NCBI RefSeq assembly: GCF_006274605.1
Contig: NZ_CP040846.1
Location: 868,001 to 932,000, forward strand
Origin: Thermococcus indicus
GTDB taxonomy: Archaea; Methanobacteriota_B; Thermococci; Thermococcales; Thermococcaceae
Direction: 5' to 3'
DNA length: 64,000 nt
This document shows positions 29,877 through 39,300 of the stretch, one piece after another. Below the pieces are notes generated by a model. That model was not told the origin of the DNA. It made no database searches and saw only the letters and a program-made list of their open reading frames with translations. Every line of letters starts with the position of its first letter. Position 1 is the first letter of the stretch. The translations under genes were made by a program, and so were the position numbers.

Positions 29877-30341
29877 TCAACCCCCAATAATATTATTGTT
29901 AGGCGTTTCTCGATCCTCAAGCAATGTGTGGTAGTGTAATATCCATGCCAGTTCTTTACCTCCTTTAACCGTTACTGTTTCAAGTATTCCGATTATCTCA
30001 GATTTAGCATCGTCGTACGCGCTCTTTATTGTTTTGGCGATCCCGTATGCTTTTCTAGCTTTATCTTCAAAGGTTTGAACATCTACTGGATCACTCAGTT
30101 GAACTACATCTGAGACTCTGAGTCCATCGCTAATCTTGGCGACTATCAGGTATGAATACTTAGTCATCTTGTACCCATAGTTAAGGAGAGGATAGTCAAG
30201 ATAATAGTTTACGAACTCCTTATTTATGTCAATGGTTATCGTTAGATCCTCCTGCATGTTGGTTGGAGTTAGGGTTACTATTTTTAATACTCCCCCACAA
30301 GCCTGCCGTAATGTTAACGTAGATATTATGAGTGCTGGCAC
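29877..30341 (-). CDS. headless C-terminal cassette, type G (putative toxin tip)
   Basis: The frame has 154 codons, of which homology to the other cassettes begins at VTLTPTNMQEDLTITIDINKEF (about residue 22). The shared core continues to SYLIVAKISDGLRVSDVVQL. After that the tip is unique: DVQTFEDKARKAYGIAKTI, an Ala/Lys helix, then VTVKGGKELAWILHYHTLL, ending NNNIIGG. No signal peptide is present and the start codon looks fortuitous, so it is probably an unexpressed donor cassette or a remnant. A small membrane protein follows at once. Confidence 0.6.
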   Translation of the reverse strand: MPALIISTLTLRQACGGVLKIVTLTPTNMQEDLTITIDINKEFVNYYLDYPLLNYGYKMTKYSYLIVAKISDGLRVSDVVQLSDPVDVQTFEDKARKAYGIAKTIKSAYDDAKSEIIGILETVTVKGGKELAWILHYHTLLEDRETPNNNIIGG

Positions 30342-30353
30342 TGTCCACGTTAA

Positions 30354-30986
30354 TTACTTCACAAACCCATCTTTTTTCTCCTTTAATAGTGCCGGAGTCC
30401 TCTTGGTGATGTAGTGGGTCATCACAAACACAGCAAACCCGAAGAGGAATCCCATGCTGAGCACGAGATAGTCTACTTTGTAGACTTGATTTACAAACAC
30501 CCATAAGATTACATACGACGCTATATACTGAAGTTCTAGTTTTTCCCTGAAGGTGTAGAATGCCAAAGACAGGAGTATCAGCCCTATCGCAATGAGGCTC
30601 TTATTTGGTATGCCGAGACACGCTAACAGTGAAAGAGCGAAAACAATGGAATTTGTCTGATTATCCTTAGATCTGTAATACCTCGCTGAGAGTGCTGGAA
30701 TCAATATGATTAAACCTACTAAAATCCAAGAAAAGGGGCTTTTCGTGGCATATGCGAATGGATATAGTCCTAAAATAGGTAATACTGCATGCACGAACAT
30801 TAGATCCTCCTTTTCTCTTGCAAAGCGGTAGCCAATAACAAGGAACGGCAGAGATGCCATCGCAAACAGGGTCCCAGCAGCTATCCCATCTTCTCCACCG
30901 GAGACCGCTACTATTATCTGAAGCGTGGAGATCATTAAAAGTCCGGGAAAAATGAGGGGAAGAGAAACACGCATGTTTACCTCCAT
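30354..30986 (-). CDS. polytopic membrane protein paired with cassette F (putative immunity)
   Basis: The 210-aa protein has about six or seven membrane helices (LPLIFPGLLMISTLQIIVAV, LFAMASLPFLVIGY, FSWILVGLIILIPAL, SIVFALSLLACLG, LIAIGLILLSLAF, YIASYVILWVFV, SMGFLFGFAVFVM) and a basic C-terminal tail. The ATG at 30986 follows the TGA of cassette F by 4 bases, with GGAGGGTGA as ribosome site. No family is recognised, and it is unlike the other membrane partners in sequence. That is expected if each protects against its own tip, which is inference. Confidence 0.55.
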   Translation of the reverse strand: MEVNMRVSLPLIFPGLLMISTLQIIVAVSGGEDGIAAGTLFAMASLPFLVIGYRFAREKEDLMFVHAVLPILGLYPFAYATKSPFSWILVGLIILIPALSARYYRSKDNQTNSIVFALSLLACLGIPNKSLIAIGLILLSLAFYTFREKLELQYIASYVILWVFVNQVYKVDYLVLSMGFLFGFAVFVMTHYITKRTPALLKEKKDGFVK

Positions 30987-30990
30987 ATTA

Positions 30991-31724
30991 TCACCCTCCA
31001 GCTATAGAGTTATTGTCATTTTCTCCTGCTCCCGGATCGCTTATCCCCCAGCAATACTCACCCCACAGGTCCCAGAGGAACGTGCCCAGCGGTTTTACCA
31101 CGTATTCTGTTGTTGCGGCTCCATCAATAAATGTTGCTACGAATGTTAGTGAAAGTGGATTCGAACCTGCAACTGCTGCAACTATTGCACCTCCTGCAAA
31201 GTCCGCGCCTAAGCTAACTGCACTATCCTTCCAAGTTTCTTCTTTCTCTGTAATTGTAATGACATCAGATACAGGATAACTCAGGCCTGTCAAATAAGCT
31301 TCTATAAGATAAGAGGGAGTTTCCAACAGTTTATGAGTATAACCCCAGTGGCCGAAGTAGTAGTTCGCTAGCTCGTCATTTATGTTAATGGTTATTGTCA
31401 GGTCCTCCTGCATGTTGGTTGGAGTTAGGGTCACAGTTTGCTTGTTAACTGTAACGCTGCTTGGCCCGTTCGGCCACACTTTCTTACCCCCAAAATCAAC
31501 CTCCTCCAGGTTCAACGTAACCGTGTCAGCACTCTTCAGCTCAAAGTGCACAGTACAAGTGGTTGAACCGTCCAAGGGAACAACTGTAGGTTTGCATTCC
31601 ATACTTGCTTTAACTGGCCCGTTCTGCTTGACGTTGATTTTTGCACTTGCCAATGTCTTACCCCCAACCTTTAAGTACAGAGTAGTAGCCTGACCGATAT
31701 TGTTGAAATCCGTCCAGTCACTCG
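30991..31724 (-). pseudogene. headless C-terminal cassette, type F (putative toxin tip)
   Basis: Homology to the 34538 cassette starts abruptly at SDWTDFNNIGQATTLYLKVGG (about 31724), out of frame with what precedes it. It continues through ASAKINVKQNG, the beta-sandwich and VTLTPTNMQEDLTITININDEL. The frame has no proper start; a TTG at 31653 is the first candidate. After VSDVITI the tip is unique: SAVSLGADFAGGAIVAAVAG, a glycine-rich hydrophobic stretch, then FLWDLWGEYCWGISDPG, ending NDNNSIAGG. The stop overlaps the ribosome site of the membrane protein at 30354. Probably a stored cassette rather than an expressed gene. Confidence 0.6.
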
Positions 31725-31856
31725 GTGTTTACCAGCAATTACAATTTTACTTAGCAGTGTCCATGCGGATACGTAAGTCATCGCTCCGCTAAGTATGTAG
31801 TCAGCTGTAATTGTCTTTGCATCCATTCTCATCTCGCTCCCGAATGCATCCTTCAT
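31725..31856 (-). pseudogene. fragment of a type-D cassette end, fused out of frame to cassette F
   Basis: MKDAFGSEMRMDAKTITADYILSGAMTYVSAWTLLSKIVIAG matches the C-terminal part of the 32301 protein (KMDAKTVAADYILSGGMAVLD... VTVFG). At about 31724 the sequence switches to the coding sequence of cassette F in another frame, after which the fragment's frame runs on only to 31671. This is a visible recombination junction. Confidence 0.65.
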
Positions 31857-31857
31857 T

Positions 31858-32277
31858 CTAAGTTTTAACCTGTGATTTCTGGCATCTTTCATTTATCCAT
31901 CGGTGTGTGAGCCCCATTAAGCCTGTTGTAAGAGGGAAGAGTGACAAGAAGAATCTTGTGGAATCCTCAACCAGCGGAAGATTTGGCAACCCGCTGAGGG
32001 CAAAATACCCTACGAAAAGGGCAAAAAGCTGTCGGGATTTCCCCTTAGCACCTGAGAGCTTGGTATAGCCGATGATATACTGTATTATCCTGCCTCTGCA
32101 ACTCTGAGAATCTAACTGCCTACCAGTCCAGCAAATCATAATCATAAGCGCGAACGCTACTGCAGAGCCAATTAATGTTCTGATTGCGCTACGTACTCCA
32201 AAGTACCAGGCCTGCAAAAACAAAGATGAAAAAATCAAAGAGCCAAAGACAAACCTAAGACCAGTTCCACTCCTCAT
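31858..32277 (-). CDS. polytopic membrane protein paired with cassette D (putative immunity)
   Basis: The 139-aa protein has three or four membrane helices (FVFGSLIFSSLFLQAWYFGV, LIGSAVAFALMIMICW, LFALFVGYFALSGLP, FFLSLFPLTTGLMGLTH) and basic loops. The ATG at 32277 follows AAAGGGGATGG, 24 bases after the stop of cassette D. No recognised family, and it is not similar to the other partners. Confidence 0.5.
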   Translation of the reverse strand: MRSGTGLRFVFGSLIFSSLFLQAWYFGVRSAIRTLIGSAVAFALMIMICWTGRQLDSQSCRGRIIQYIIGYTKLSGAKGKSRQLFALFVGYFALSGLPNLPLVEDSTRFFLSLFPLTTGLMGLTHRWINERCQKSQVKT

Positions 32278-32300
32278 TTTCCATCCCCTTTACGTGTGTT

Positions 32301-33050
32301 CTAGATAAATGGTTTAATGAACGTGTTCCAGACTATCGGCCACAGGTCTATGCTTAGTTTAATATTAATCATCTTACCAAAGACTGTTACTGTCCCAATA
32401 TTATAGCTTATCATAGTAGCTGGATCAAGAACAGCCATTCCTCCACTGAGTATGTAGTCTGCCGCAACGGTCTTTGCGTCCATTTTCACCTGAATGGTGT
32501 CGTAGATTTCTTCGGAAAAGTGAGTCCAAGTGTTCCCGTCGTAGCTGTACCCGAGGGTGTAGGGTATTTCAACAGTGATGAATTCTCCATCCTTGAGTAC
32601 TACTTCGGTGGCATCTGCGCCGCTTATTGGAACCCACGAGCTAATCTCTAATGGAAGACTGAACTGGACAATTTTAGTGGTTTGTGCTGGAATAGTGAAT
32701 GAATCTGGCTGAATGTTCCACTCTCCCGTGTTCAGACTGCCCGCGGGCACATTCTTCAAATCACCCAAAGAGTAGCTGTTTAGCACTGCGATATCTTTGA
32801 TCCTAACTTCATTTTTAGGATTGGGATTGTGTAAATAAACCCTGCATGACAACGTGGCTCTGTACGCACGATCCTCAAAGTCAAAGTACAAGTCACTGCA
32901 CTCAAAGCCCACTTGTTTGAGTTCTGTTCCGTTCATCAGCTTCACTTCCACCTTCACTTCGCTCCGGTGTTCTTCTCCTTTTCCGTTGGGTTTTCCGTCG
33001 TAATTGTTGATGACATTCTTAACCAGTTTTAGCTTCGCGCGCACTTTCAC
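32301..33050 (-). CDS. headless C-terminal cassette, type D (different tip class)
   Basis: The 249-aa frame begins with NNYDGKPNGKGEEHRSEVKVEVK, nearly identical to residues about 880-905 of the 1122-aa protein. It then leads into a beta-rich region (FECSDLYFDFEDRAYRATLSC, SFTIPAQTTKIVQFSLPLEI). Its end differs from the other cassettes: VKMDAKTVAADYILSGGMAVLDP, then VTVFGKMINIKLSIDLWPIVW, with no Asn-rich or Gly-Gly tail. No signal peptide is present. The start overlaps the upstream membrane-protein gene by 32 bases, so initiation there is doubtful. It is followed by its own membrane protein. Confidence 0.55.
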   Translation of the reverse strand: MKVRAKLKLVKNVINNYDGKPNGKGEEHRSEVKVEVKLMNGTELKQVGFECSDLYFDFEDRAYRATLSCRVYLHNPNPKNEVRIKDIAVLNSYSLGDLKNVPAGSLNTGEWNIQPDSFTIPAQTTKIVQFSLPLEISSWVPISGADATEVVLKDGEFITVEIPYTLGYSYDGNTWTHFSEEIYDTIQVKMDAKTVAADYILSGGMAVLDPATMISYNIGTVTVFGKMINIKLSIDLWPIVWNTFIKPFI

Positions 33051-33561
33051 ACATGCGCCAGAGTTTTTTAACGTCTTCGTAGAGCCACCAGAGCAAGATT
33101 CCGTAGGGTATCGCGAGGAGTGTACGAAAGAGAGCTGCCATTAAAACTGCAGGAAGATGCACAAGGACAATCACTGTTTTTTCTTGGTGGTACACCATAC
33201 GAAAACCGTACCACAGGCCAAACCACAGGAAAATTCCGATGAAGGCTATTGCTCCGTACTTCAGGGGCAACACTGTCAGGATTGGGAGATATCCCAAGGA
33301 GGTAAAGGAGCAGGCGGATTCAACTTCTTTTCTGTTTATTCCTCTCAAAGACCAAGCGAGGCTTAACAGCGAGAGAGACAGCCAGAGCAGGAATACCGCA
33401 ATGAATGCCATAAGATCATTGTGTCCATGACTAACCTTGATGAGATATAGGAGGGATACCACTATAACACCTATTCCAATTATCGATTTGTGGTCTGAGA
33501 TAAGAGCCCCAATCCCAATGATAATCCACAAAATAATGGAAATAAGAAGGAAAACGTCCAC
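33019..33561 (-). CDS. polytopic membrane protein paired with cassette C (putative immunity)
   Basis: The 180-aa protein has five or six membrane helices, starting MDVFLLISIILWIIIGIGALI and including LMAFIAVFLLWLSLSLLSLAW and YGAIAFIGIFLWFGLWYGF. The GTG start at 33561 lies four bases after the TGA of cassette C, whose GGGGGGATGA is the ribosome site. No family is recognised. FIGIFLWFGLWYG faintly recalls FIGIFLWTVGII in the 34033 protein, so some membrane partners may be distantly related. Confidence 0.55.
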   Translation of the reverse strand: MDVFLLISIILWIIIGIGALISDHKSIIGIGVIVVSLLYLIKVSHGHNDLMAFIAVFLLWLSLSLLSLAWSLRGINRKEVESACSFTSLGYLPILTVLPLKYGAIAFIGIFLWFGLWYGFRMVYHQEKTVIVLVHLPAVLMAALFRTLLAIPYGILLWWLYEDVKKLWRMCESAREAKTG

Positions 33562-33564
33562 CCT

Positions 33565-34008
33565 TCATCCCCCCACCACAGCATTATCGTCGTTTTCTTG
33601 TGGGAATCCATTCACACCCCATTCAAATATCCACTGGACCTCTGAGGCGGCTTTTCCGAGCTTTGGAAGACTTGTTAATGCAAATACCGCCCAGCCCACA
33701 GGGTTACTGCCCTCAACAACAAGCTGTGCTGTGGATATTATTTCCCCTGCGGTTGAGCCATAATCTATTGCCTTTTCCGTCCTACTTCTCGTGTCCTTGT
33801 AAATTATTGTTATCACATCTGAAACTGAATAATTCAGTTCACTGAACCTTGCTTCAATTAGGTATGAGTGTCCGTCAAGTTTATCAATGTACGTTCTGTA
33901 AATGGGCTTTCCTAAGTAATAATCAGCCAGTTCGTCGTTTATTGTTATTGTCACGCTTAAATCCTCCTGCATGTTGGTTGGAGTTGTTTCCAACATTAAA
34001 TATACCAA
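33565..34008 (-). CDS. headless C-terminal cassette, type C (putative toxin tip)
   Basis: A 147-codon frame whose homology starts at TPTNMQEDLSVTITINDELADYYLG (about residue 9). The shared core runs to YSVSDVITII. The tip is unique: KAIDYGSTAGEIISTAQLVVEGSNPVGWAVFALTSLPKLG, hydrophobic and Gly/Ala/Ser rich, then QWIFEWGVNG, ending NDDNAVVGG. No signal peptide and no upstream part of the parent protein remain, so it is probably a stored cassette. The partner membrane protein follows directly. Confidence 0.6.
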   Translation of the reverse strand: MVYLMLETTPTNMQEDLSVTITINDELADYYLGKPIYRTYIDKLDGHSYLIEARFSELNYSVSDVITIIYKDTRSRTEKAIDYGSTAGEIISTAQLVVEGSNPVGWAVFALTSLPKLGKAASEVQWIFEWGVNGFPQENDDNAVVGG

Positions 34009-34032
34009 CGATTTGTTAAATATCCTCGCTTA

Positions 34033-34533
34033 TCATTGCACTGTCATCGTTTCCTTTTGATCGTTTATCACTCGCAATAGATTAATGGCACAGTAAATCA
34101 CAAATGAGCAGTAAGCTAATGGAATGAGGGGGTATTCATAAAGATGTACCCATGCAAGTATCACCAGCATTGAGTAATACGCCATGACAACGCTTCTGCT
34201 GAGTTTCCTCTGGAGTATATACGTCAGCAACTCCCCTACCCCAGATAAGATTATGGCTCTAAGGAGGAAGTCAAATAAGCCTGAAGAATAGAATAATGCT
34301 ATGAAAATTACCAATGAAATAAGCGGATAGTTCAGAAGTTTGTCAACTCTGTACCATTTTGGAGTTTTATCTGGCGGTGCTACAAGGATAATCCCCACAG
34401 TCCACAGAAATATCCCGATGAAAGTGTAACCCCACCATTCAGAGTCGTTAACTTTAACCTGATATGCTGAATACAAGATTATTAAAATATTAATGAGGAG
34501 GGAAAACTTAAAGACTCTGGAGGGACTATTCAC
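34033..34533 (-). CDS. polytopic membrane protein paired with cassette B (putative immunity)
   Basis: The 166-aa protein has five membrane helices (FSLLINILIILYSAYQV, YTFIGIFLWTVGIILVA, YPLISLVIFIALFYSSG, MLVILAWVHLYEY, LIPLAYCSFVIYCAINLL). The GTG at 34533 comes a few bases after the TGA of cassette B, whose GGGGTGA doubles as ribosome site. No recognised family. Confidence 0.55.
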   Translation of the reverse strand: MNSPSRVFKFSLLINILIILYSAYQVKVNDSEWWGYTFIGIFLWTVGIILVAPPDKTPKWYRVDKLLNYPLISLVIFIALFYSSGLFDFLLRAIILSGVGELLTYILQRKLSRSVVMAYYSMLVILAWVHLYEYPLIPLAYCSFVIYCAINLLRVINDQKETMTVQ

Positions 34534-34537
34534 ACTA

Positions 34538-35716
34538 TCACCCCGCTATCACGTTATTGTTATCCTCATCTGAAGGAGTCGGTGCTCTCAGCCAGTTTAT
34601 AACATCCCTAGCGGTCAAGGACCATGAAATGAAGTCTAGAACTGGGGTAACTTTGGCTACTACCTTTCCCAATGGTCCGCCTGCCACGGTTTCCAGTTGT
34701 CCTGTATGCTCAGCTACTTTCTGAAGTACGGAATTTGCTATGCCCGCAGCTTTTACTGCCGTTTCGGCATTCTCCCCCACCGATTGGGGATTGCCCGTTA
34801 TTTCAATTATATCACTAACCACAACGTTACCGTTGAATACTGCTCTGATGAGATACGAGTATCCTACAAGCCTATCCTTATACGAGCCTGTGGATAGCCA
34901 TGGACTTTTCTTAAAGTAATAATCCGCTAGCTCATCATCTATGTTGATGGTTACTGTCAAGTCCTCCTGCATGTTGGTTGGAGTTAGGGTTACAGTTTGC
35001 TTGTTGACTGTAACGCTGCTTGGCCCGTTGGGCCATACTTTCTTACCTCCAAAGTCAACCTCCTCCAAGTTCAACGTAATCGTCTCAGCACTCCTCAGCT
35101 CAAAGTGCACAGTACAAGTGGTTGAACCGTCAAGAGGAACAACGGCAGGCTTGCACTCCATGTTTGCTTTAACTGGCCTGTCCTGCTTGACGTTGATTTT
35201 TGCACTTGCCAATGTCTTGCCCCCAACCTTTAAGTACAGAGTAGTATCCTGACCGATATTGCTGAAATCCGTCCAGTCACTCATCGTCTTGCCTGCATAT
35301 ATCTTTAATGCTCCATCTTGGATTACATAACCGCAACCGCTGCACCCGTACTCCGTGTCTTTCTTCGGCCACCACTTTGCTCCTGAATCATCGACCAGCT
35401 CAATGTTGAAGGGTCCATGTGCACAGTTCGGATCCAGGTTGGTGACGGTAATATGGACACTCACGCTATCCCCTGCCTCAACCCACTCTGGATAAACCTC
35501 CAAGTGGCCCTCCAGGGGGACACCGCTCAAACAAGTTGAAGAGGAAGACTTTTCCACACGTATCTTGCCGCTTCTCGAATCCTCCAGTTTTCCATCCTCC
35601 CACACTTCTACCCTCCAGTCATGATTCCCAGCGGTTGCGGTCCACATTAGGGTGACACACTCAAATCCCACCTGCTCCAACTCTGCTCCACTCATCGGCG
35701 TCACTTCCACTGTCAT
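34538..35716 (-). CDS. C-terminal cassette, type B, the longest orphan (putative toxin tip)
   Basis: The 392-aa frame without signal peptide is a visible chimera. MSGAELEQVGFEC resembles the start of the D-type region, then TLMWTATAGNHDWRVEVWEDG is nearly identical at DNA level to 37312-37385 of the full-length gene. A Cys-containing beta domain (GHLEVYPEWVEAGDSVSVHITV) follows, then the shared core ending TPTNMQEDLTVTINIDDEL. The unique tip is AETAVKAAGIANSVLQKVAEHTG, then a Gly-rich stretch and VLDFISWSLTARDVINWL, ending DNNNVIAG. It may be translated in the cytoplasm, or be a donor for recombination into the full-length gene. Confidence 0.65.
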   Translation of the reverse strand: MTVEVTPMSGAELEQVGFECVTLMWTATAGNHDWRVEVWEDGKLEDSRSGKIRVEKSSSSTCLSGVPLEGHLEVYPEWVEAGDSVSVHITVTNLDPNCAHGPFNIELVDDSGAKWWPKKDTEYGCSGCGYVIQDGALKIYAGKTMSDWTDFSNIGQDTTLYLKVGGKTLASAKINVKQDRPVKANMECKPAVVPLDGSTTCTVHFELRSAETITLNLEEVDFGGKKVWPNGPSSVTVNKQTVTLTPTNMQEDLTVTINIDDELADYYFKKSPWLSTGSYKDRLVGYSYLIRAVFNGNVVVSDIIEITGNPQSVGENAETAVKAAGIANSVLQKVAEHTGQLETVAGGPLGKVVAKVTPVLDFISWSLTARDVINWLRAPTPSDEDNNNVIAG

Positions 35717-35801
35717 CTTTCTATAGCGTTCTTTTCCCGCCTCATTTAGTTTCAGTCATAGTCTTTTGAGGAGAGCTTATGCTTTAGCTAACGCCTCTTT
35801 C

Positions 35802-36305
35802 TTAGGCATAAGTTACTAAATCATGTTTCAGTACCAAGTATGTCCATAAACTAAGGAGCGCAAATATCGTGGGTTCTAGAATGCTTTGCGTGATTATAAA
35901 GATTACAAGTGAAGACCCAAGGGATAAGATCAATAATCCACGTCCCAATGATCTACCGATCATTTTGGAAATTGGCACATACATGAGAAATACCACAGTA
36001 AGGTAAATCATGATATCCCTGATAAGAGTTGCTCTTGTTGAATAAGCAAGAAGAGTAGGTAACAGAAAGCCTACTGCAAGCAAGTCATAGATCAAAAGAA
36101 TTTTGGTAAACTCTGCATCTCTATGTGCGCTCCATTTGTGAGTGTAGTGATGAATTTCAAGTCTAATTGCCAGATAAGCTATCAAATATCCAATGACATA
36201 AACCAGCGCCCTAGAGTTCTTATTCAAGAATTCATACATAAAACTAATTAAAATTAAAAATGGAAGATAAAAAGTTAGAATGTTGTGAACTCGAATACTC
36301 TTCAT
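35802..36305 (-). CDS. polytopic membrane protein paired with the full-length protein (putative immunity)
   Basis: The 167-aa protein starts MKSIRVHNILTFYLPFLI. About five membrane helices are visible (LTFYLPFLILISFMYEF, LVYVIGYLIAYLAI, LLIYDLLAVGFLLPTLLAY, IMIYLTVVFLMYV, LLILSLGSSLVIFIITQSIL). The ATG at 36305 is chosen because GGGGTGA, which contains the stop of the 1122-aa gene, lies five bases before it; a GTG at 36314 is the alternative. If the large protein is a secreted toxin, this is the obvious candidate to protect the producer. Confidence 0.6.
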   Translation of the reverse strand: MKSIRVHNILTFYLPFLILISFMYEFLNKNSRALVYVIGYLIAYLAIRLEIHHYTHKWSAHRDAEFTKILLIYDLLAVGFLLPTLLAYSTRATLIRDIMIYLTVVFLMYVPISKMIGRSLGRGLLILSLGSSLVIFIITQSILEPTIFALLSLWTYLVLKHDLVTYA

Positions 36306-36310
36306 GTAGC

Positions 36311-39300
36311 TCACCCCACGAAGTTATCATTGTCAAAATCTCTTGGTTGCTTCCATCCATAGAAATATACATTCTCCGTTATATCTGCTAGCAAGAGCAG
36401 TAGTCCGGCGTATCCGAACAGTCTAGATCCAAAAACCGCCAATTGTCCGGGTCCTGTTGCCTCGGTTGTTATGTACCCTGCCCTTTCGAGTATCTCTGTC
36501 ACTACAAATGTTCCTGAACCGCCGTATTCAACTGCGTCTTTAATCGTGGTGCCATCATTCTTCAGTATCTGGAAGGTAGTGCTTATTGACAGTGCATTCT
36601 CAAAGTGCACCAGTATTTCCCAAGGCTGCTCCGTGGCAAGTTTATTCACATAAGAATGCCACGGGAAGAGGGGATCGATCCCAAAGTAAAACTCTGCAAA
36701 GCTTTCATCTACCGTAATCGTGATGTGAGTCTCGTCATCTGGATCATTCGGAGTCACCCTAAGAGTATCCTTTGACAATGTGACTCCTTTAAACTCGCTT
36801 GGCCAGACTTTTGCTCCCCCAACGTCGATTTCTGATATTCTAACTTGCACCGATTCTTCCGGGTTAGTTCGGAATAAGTATAAAGTGCAGTCAAGGTCGT
36901 CTACATCATTTTCACCCAGTACAACTTCATCATCGCATTCCAACTTCAAATCCGCCTTCCATGATTTCACTTCCACTTTCACTTCGCTCCAGTGTTCTTC
37001 TCCTGCTCCGTTTGGTTCACCATCGTAATTGTCGAGGAAGAGTTTGAACGTGTGAGTGCTGACTCCAGCAATGTTATAAGTGAGCGTTAGTATTGAGTCA
37101 CCGTTAGCATTCACTGGAATCTTGGCTTCAATGCTCCTTATCACTTCCCCATCAACTTCAATGAAGCCTTTAACTGGAATCAGCGACCCATCGTAATTCC
37201 ACGCCTTCACTTGCAAATACACTTCCCCTCCACCCTCAAGCTCAGTCGGGTAAGCGGTTAAAACAACGTTAAACAAATTGCCGGAAGTTCCAGAGACGCT
37301 CAAACTTCCGCTCCTCGAATCCTCCAGTTTTCCATCCTCCCACACTTCTACCCTCCAGTCATGATTCCCTGCGGTTGCGGTCCACACTAAGGTTGTGGTG
37401 CTCTCGCCGTTGCCCCCGATTGAGACGGTTCTGCTGGACTCCTTGACCCCATCAATAAACAGCTTCACATTCAGGGATCTGGACCGGGAGGAGGGGTTTC
37501 TGATACTCACGTCGAATCTCACTCTGTCCCCATCATCCGGATTCCGGGGTGATACATCAACGTCCGATATGACCAGAGTGCCGGTGGTTACTATGACCTT
37601 ATCGCTTGCGCTCTTCGTGTGTCCGTTCCACGAAATGGTCGCCCGTGCCAGATATGTGCCGGAATCAGGATATGCTACGGTTTTGGTGAGTATCGTCTTC
37701 TCGCCATTTGCAGGGATCGTGACGGTACCTGAATAGTTTTTGGGGTCAAATTGGGGGAGAGATACTGTTACTCTGTACTTGACACCGTCCACCGGCAGAC
37801 TATTGCCGTTTTTAACCTTCACCGTATACGTGACGCTCTCTCCCTCAACAATGTTGTGCCTTGATGCGGTAACGATAACATCGACCTTGCTCCAGTCAAT
37901 TGAAGACCCGAGATCGATGGTTTCTGAGTAGCTCCTTGTTATGGTTCTGTCCTGACATTTCCTGGAGAGGGTCTGGCCGTCTTTAAATGATGTTGGTGGG
38001 CTGCTGCATACTGGCCGATAGGTGATTTTTACGTTCCCGGTTATCCGTATACTGCTTCCGGATACCCTAGCTGAGAACTTCCCGCTCCTCCATGTTTCCT
38101 CCTCGTCCGGGCCCAGGTAACTTATGGTTCCTGTGTCAGTTCCCCTGGAGGTTTTGTCTGAAACATTGACCTGGATTTTGCTTACCGAGTTATACTTGGC
38201 TACCATCGAAATTTCGACGTGGTACTTTATCTCACCCGCATCGTTCCTGTCCACCACGACACTGATCCCGTTTATTGAGAGAACTCCGAGAGTATTTTCC
38301 ATATCCAGCGCTTCTTTGATCAGCCATTCGGGCAGGTTCAGGGGTTCTTGGAGATCTGGAGATGCCTTCTCTACTGGCATGGTCTCTTTGGTGTCCAAAC
38401 CGCTCAGGGGTCTGGGCTGGCCAGGTTTAAGGTTGTCGTAACACGATACCCTTTTAGTCTTGTTAGTGCTGTATATCATGTAGACCCCGAGGGACTGCTT
38501 TAACTCCGCCATTTTTTGATTTATGATTTTGTCAATCTCAGGATTGTCGTTACCCCCTTTCTTTGCCTCCAACAGGGCCATGATATTGCTTGACAGCTCA
38601 TATGCTTCGAGGGCAGATGGCCAGTAGTATACTGTATGGGTTGTTATTATCCAGGTCTCTGGACACCGGACTTCTGGAGTTGATTTTACGTCAGCGTCAC
38701 CACTTCTACCGATGTCTTTTATGAGAAAATCATAGACCTTGACTATTTTTGTTTTTTCGATTGTGAATACAATGCCTCCGTTGGGAGTTCTCTTCTCAAC
38801 CCTTGTTATCTCCTGTTCCGGGGATATTAGGCGTGGGTTTATTGGGGGAGATATGTTGAGAGTTATGTTCCGAGGCGGTCTTGGTGTTGGATGGGGAGGC
38901 ATGAATTTTGTATATTTATACTCCTTTGGTTTTATCCTGTCGAGAATCAGTGCGGTTATTAACTCATTCAGTCCGCGGACGCTGCTGTAAAAAGTTTCTA
39001 TGCCCGTCGAATCTCCCGAGTAATTGTAGTAGCTTGCATATGTTTCGATCCACGACCGTTTCAGAACAGGGTTGATCTGAAGGGACGAACCTGCCGTTGA
39101 AGGGGCCTCTTCGATATTTTTCCAATAACCTGTTTTCAAACCCCATGCTCCGTACTCGTTGTATTTGAACGCCACGTCGATGAAGGCCATGGAGAAATCC
39201 TCAAGGAAGGCTGTCATGTTGAAGTCTTCGTTAATCTCACCAGCGTTCTTGGCGATGTAATCTTCCAATGCTTGAATCTGCTCATCAGTCCAGCCTTGGG

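Larger units (their letters stand above)
30247..34985. repeat. four copies of a 24-bp identical segment at the core of the cassettes
   Basis: The segment TCCTCC-TGCATGTTGGTTGGAGTT (plus-strand view) occurs at 30247-30270, 31403-31426, 33962-33985 and 34962-34985. It encodes the shared TPTNMQED. The copies at 31403 and 34962 continue with high identity for about 300 bases. It marks the junction between shared and variable parts and is a natural site for homologous recombination. The full-length gene at 36311 has a diverged version (TPNDPDDETH). Confidence 0.85.

Noticed and set aside
30241-34985. CRISPR-like repeat spacing in the accessory island
   Set aside because: The identical 24-mers are 1-2.5 kb apart, encode the same peptide in frame and have no regular spacers; they are gene-internal repeats.
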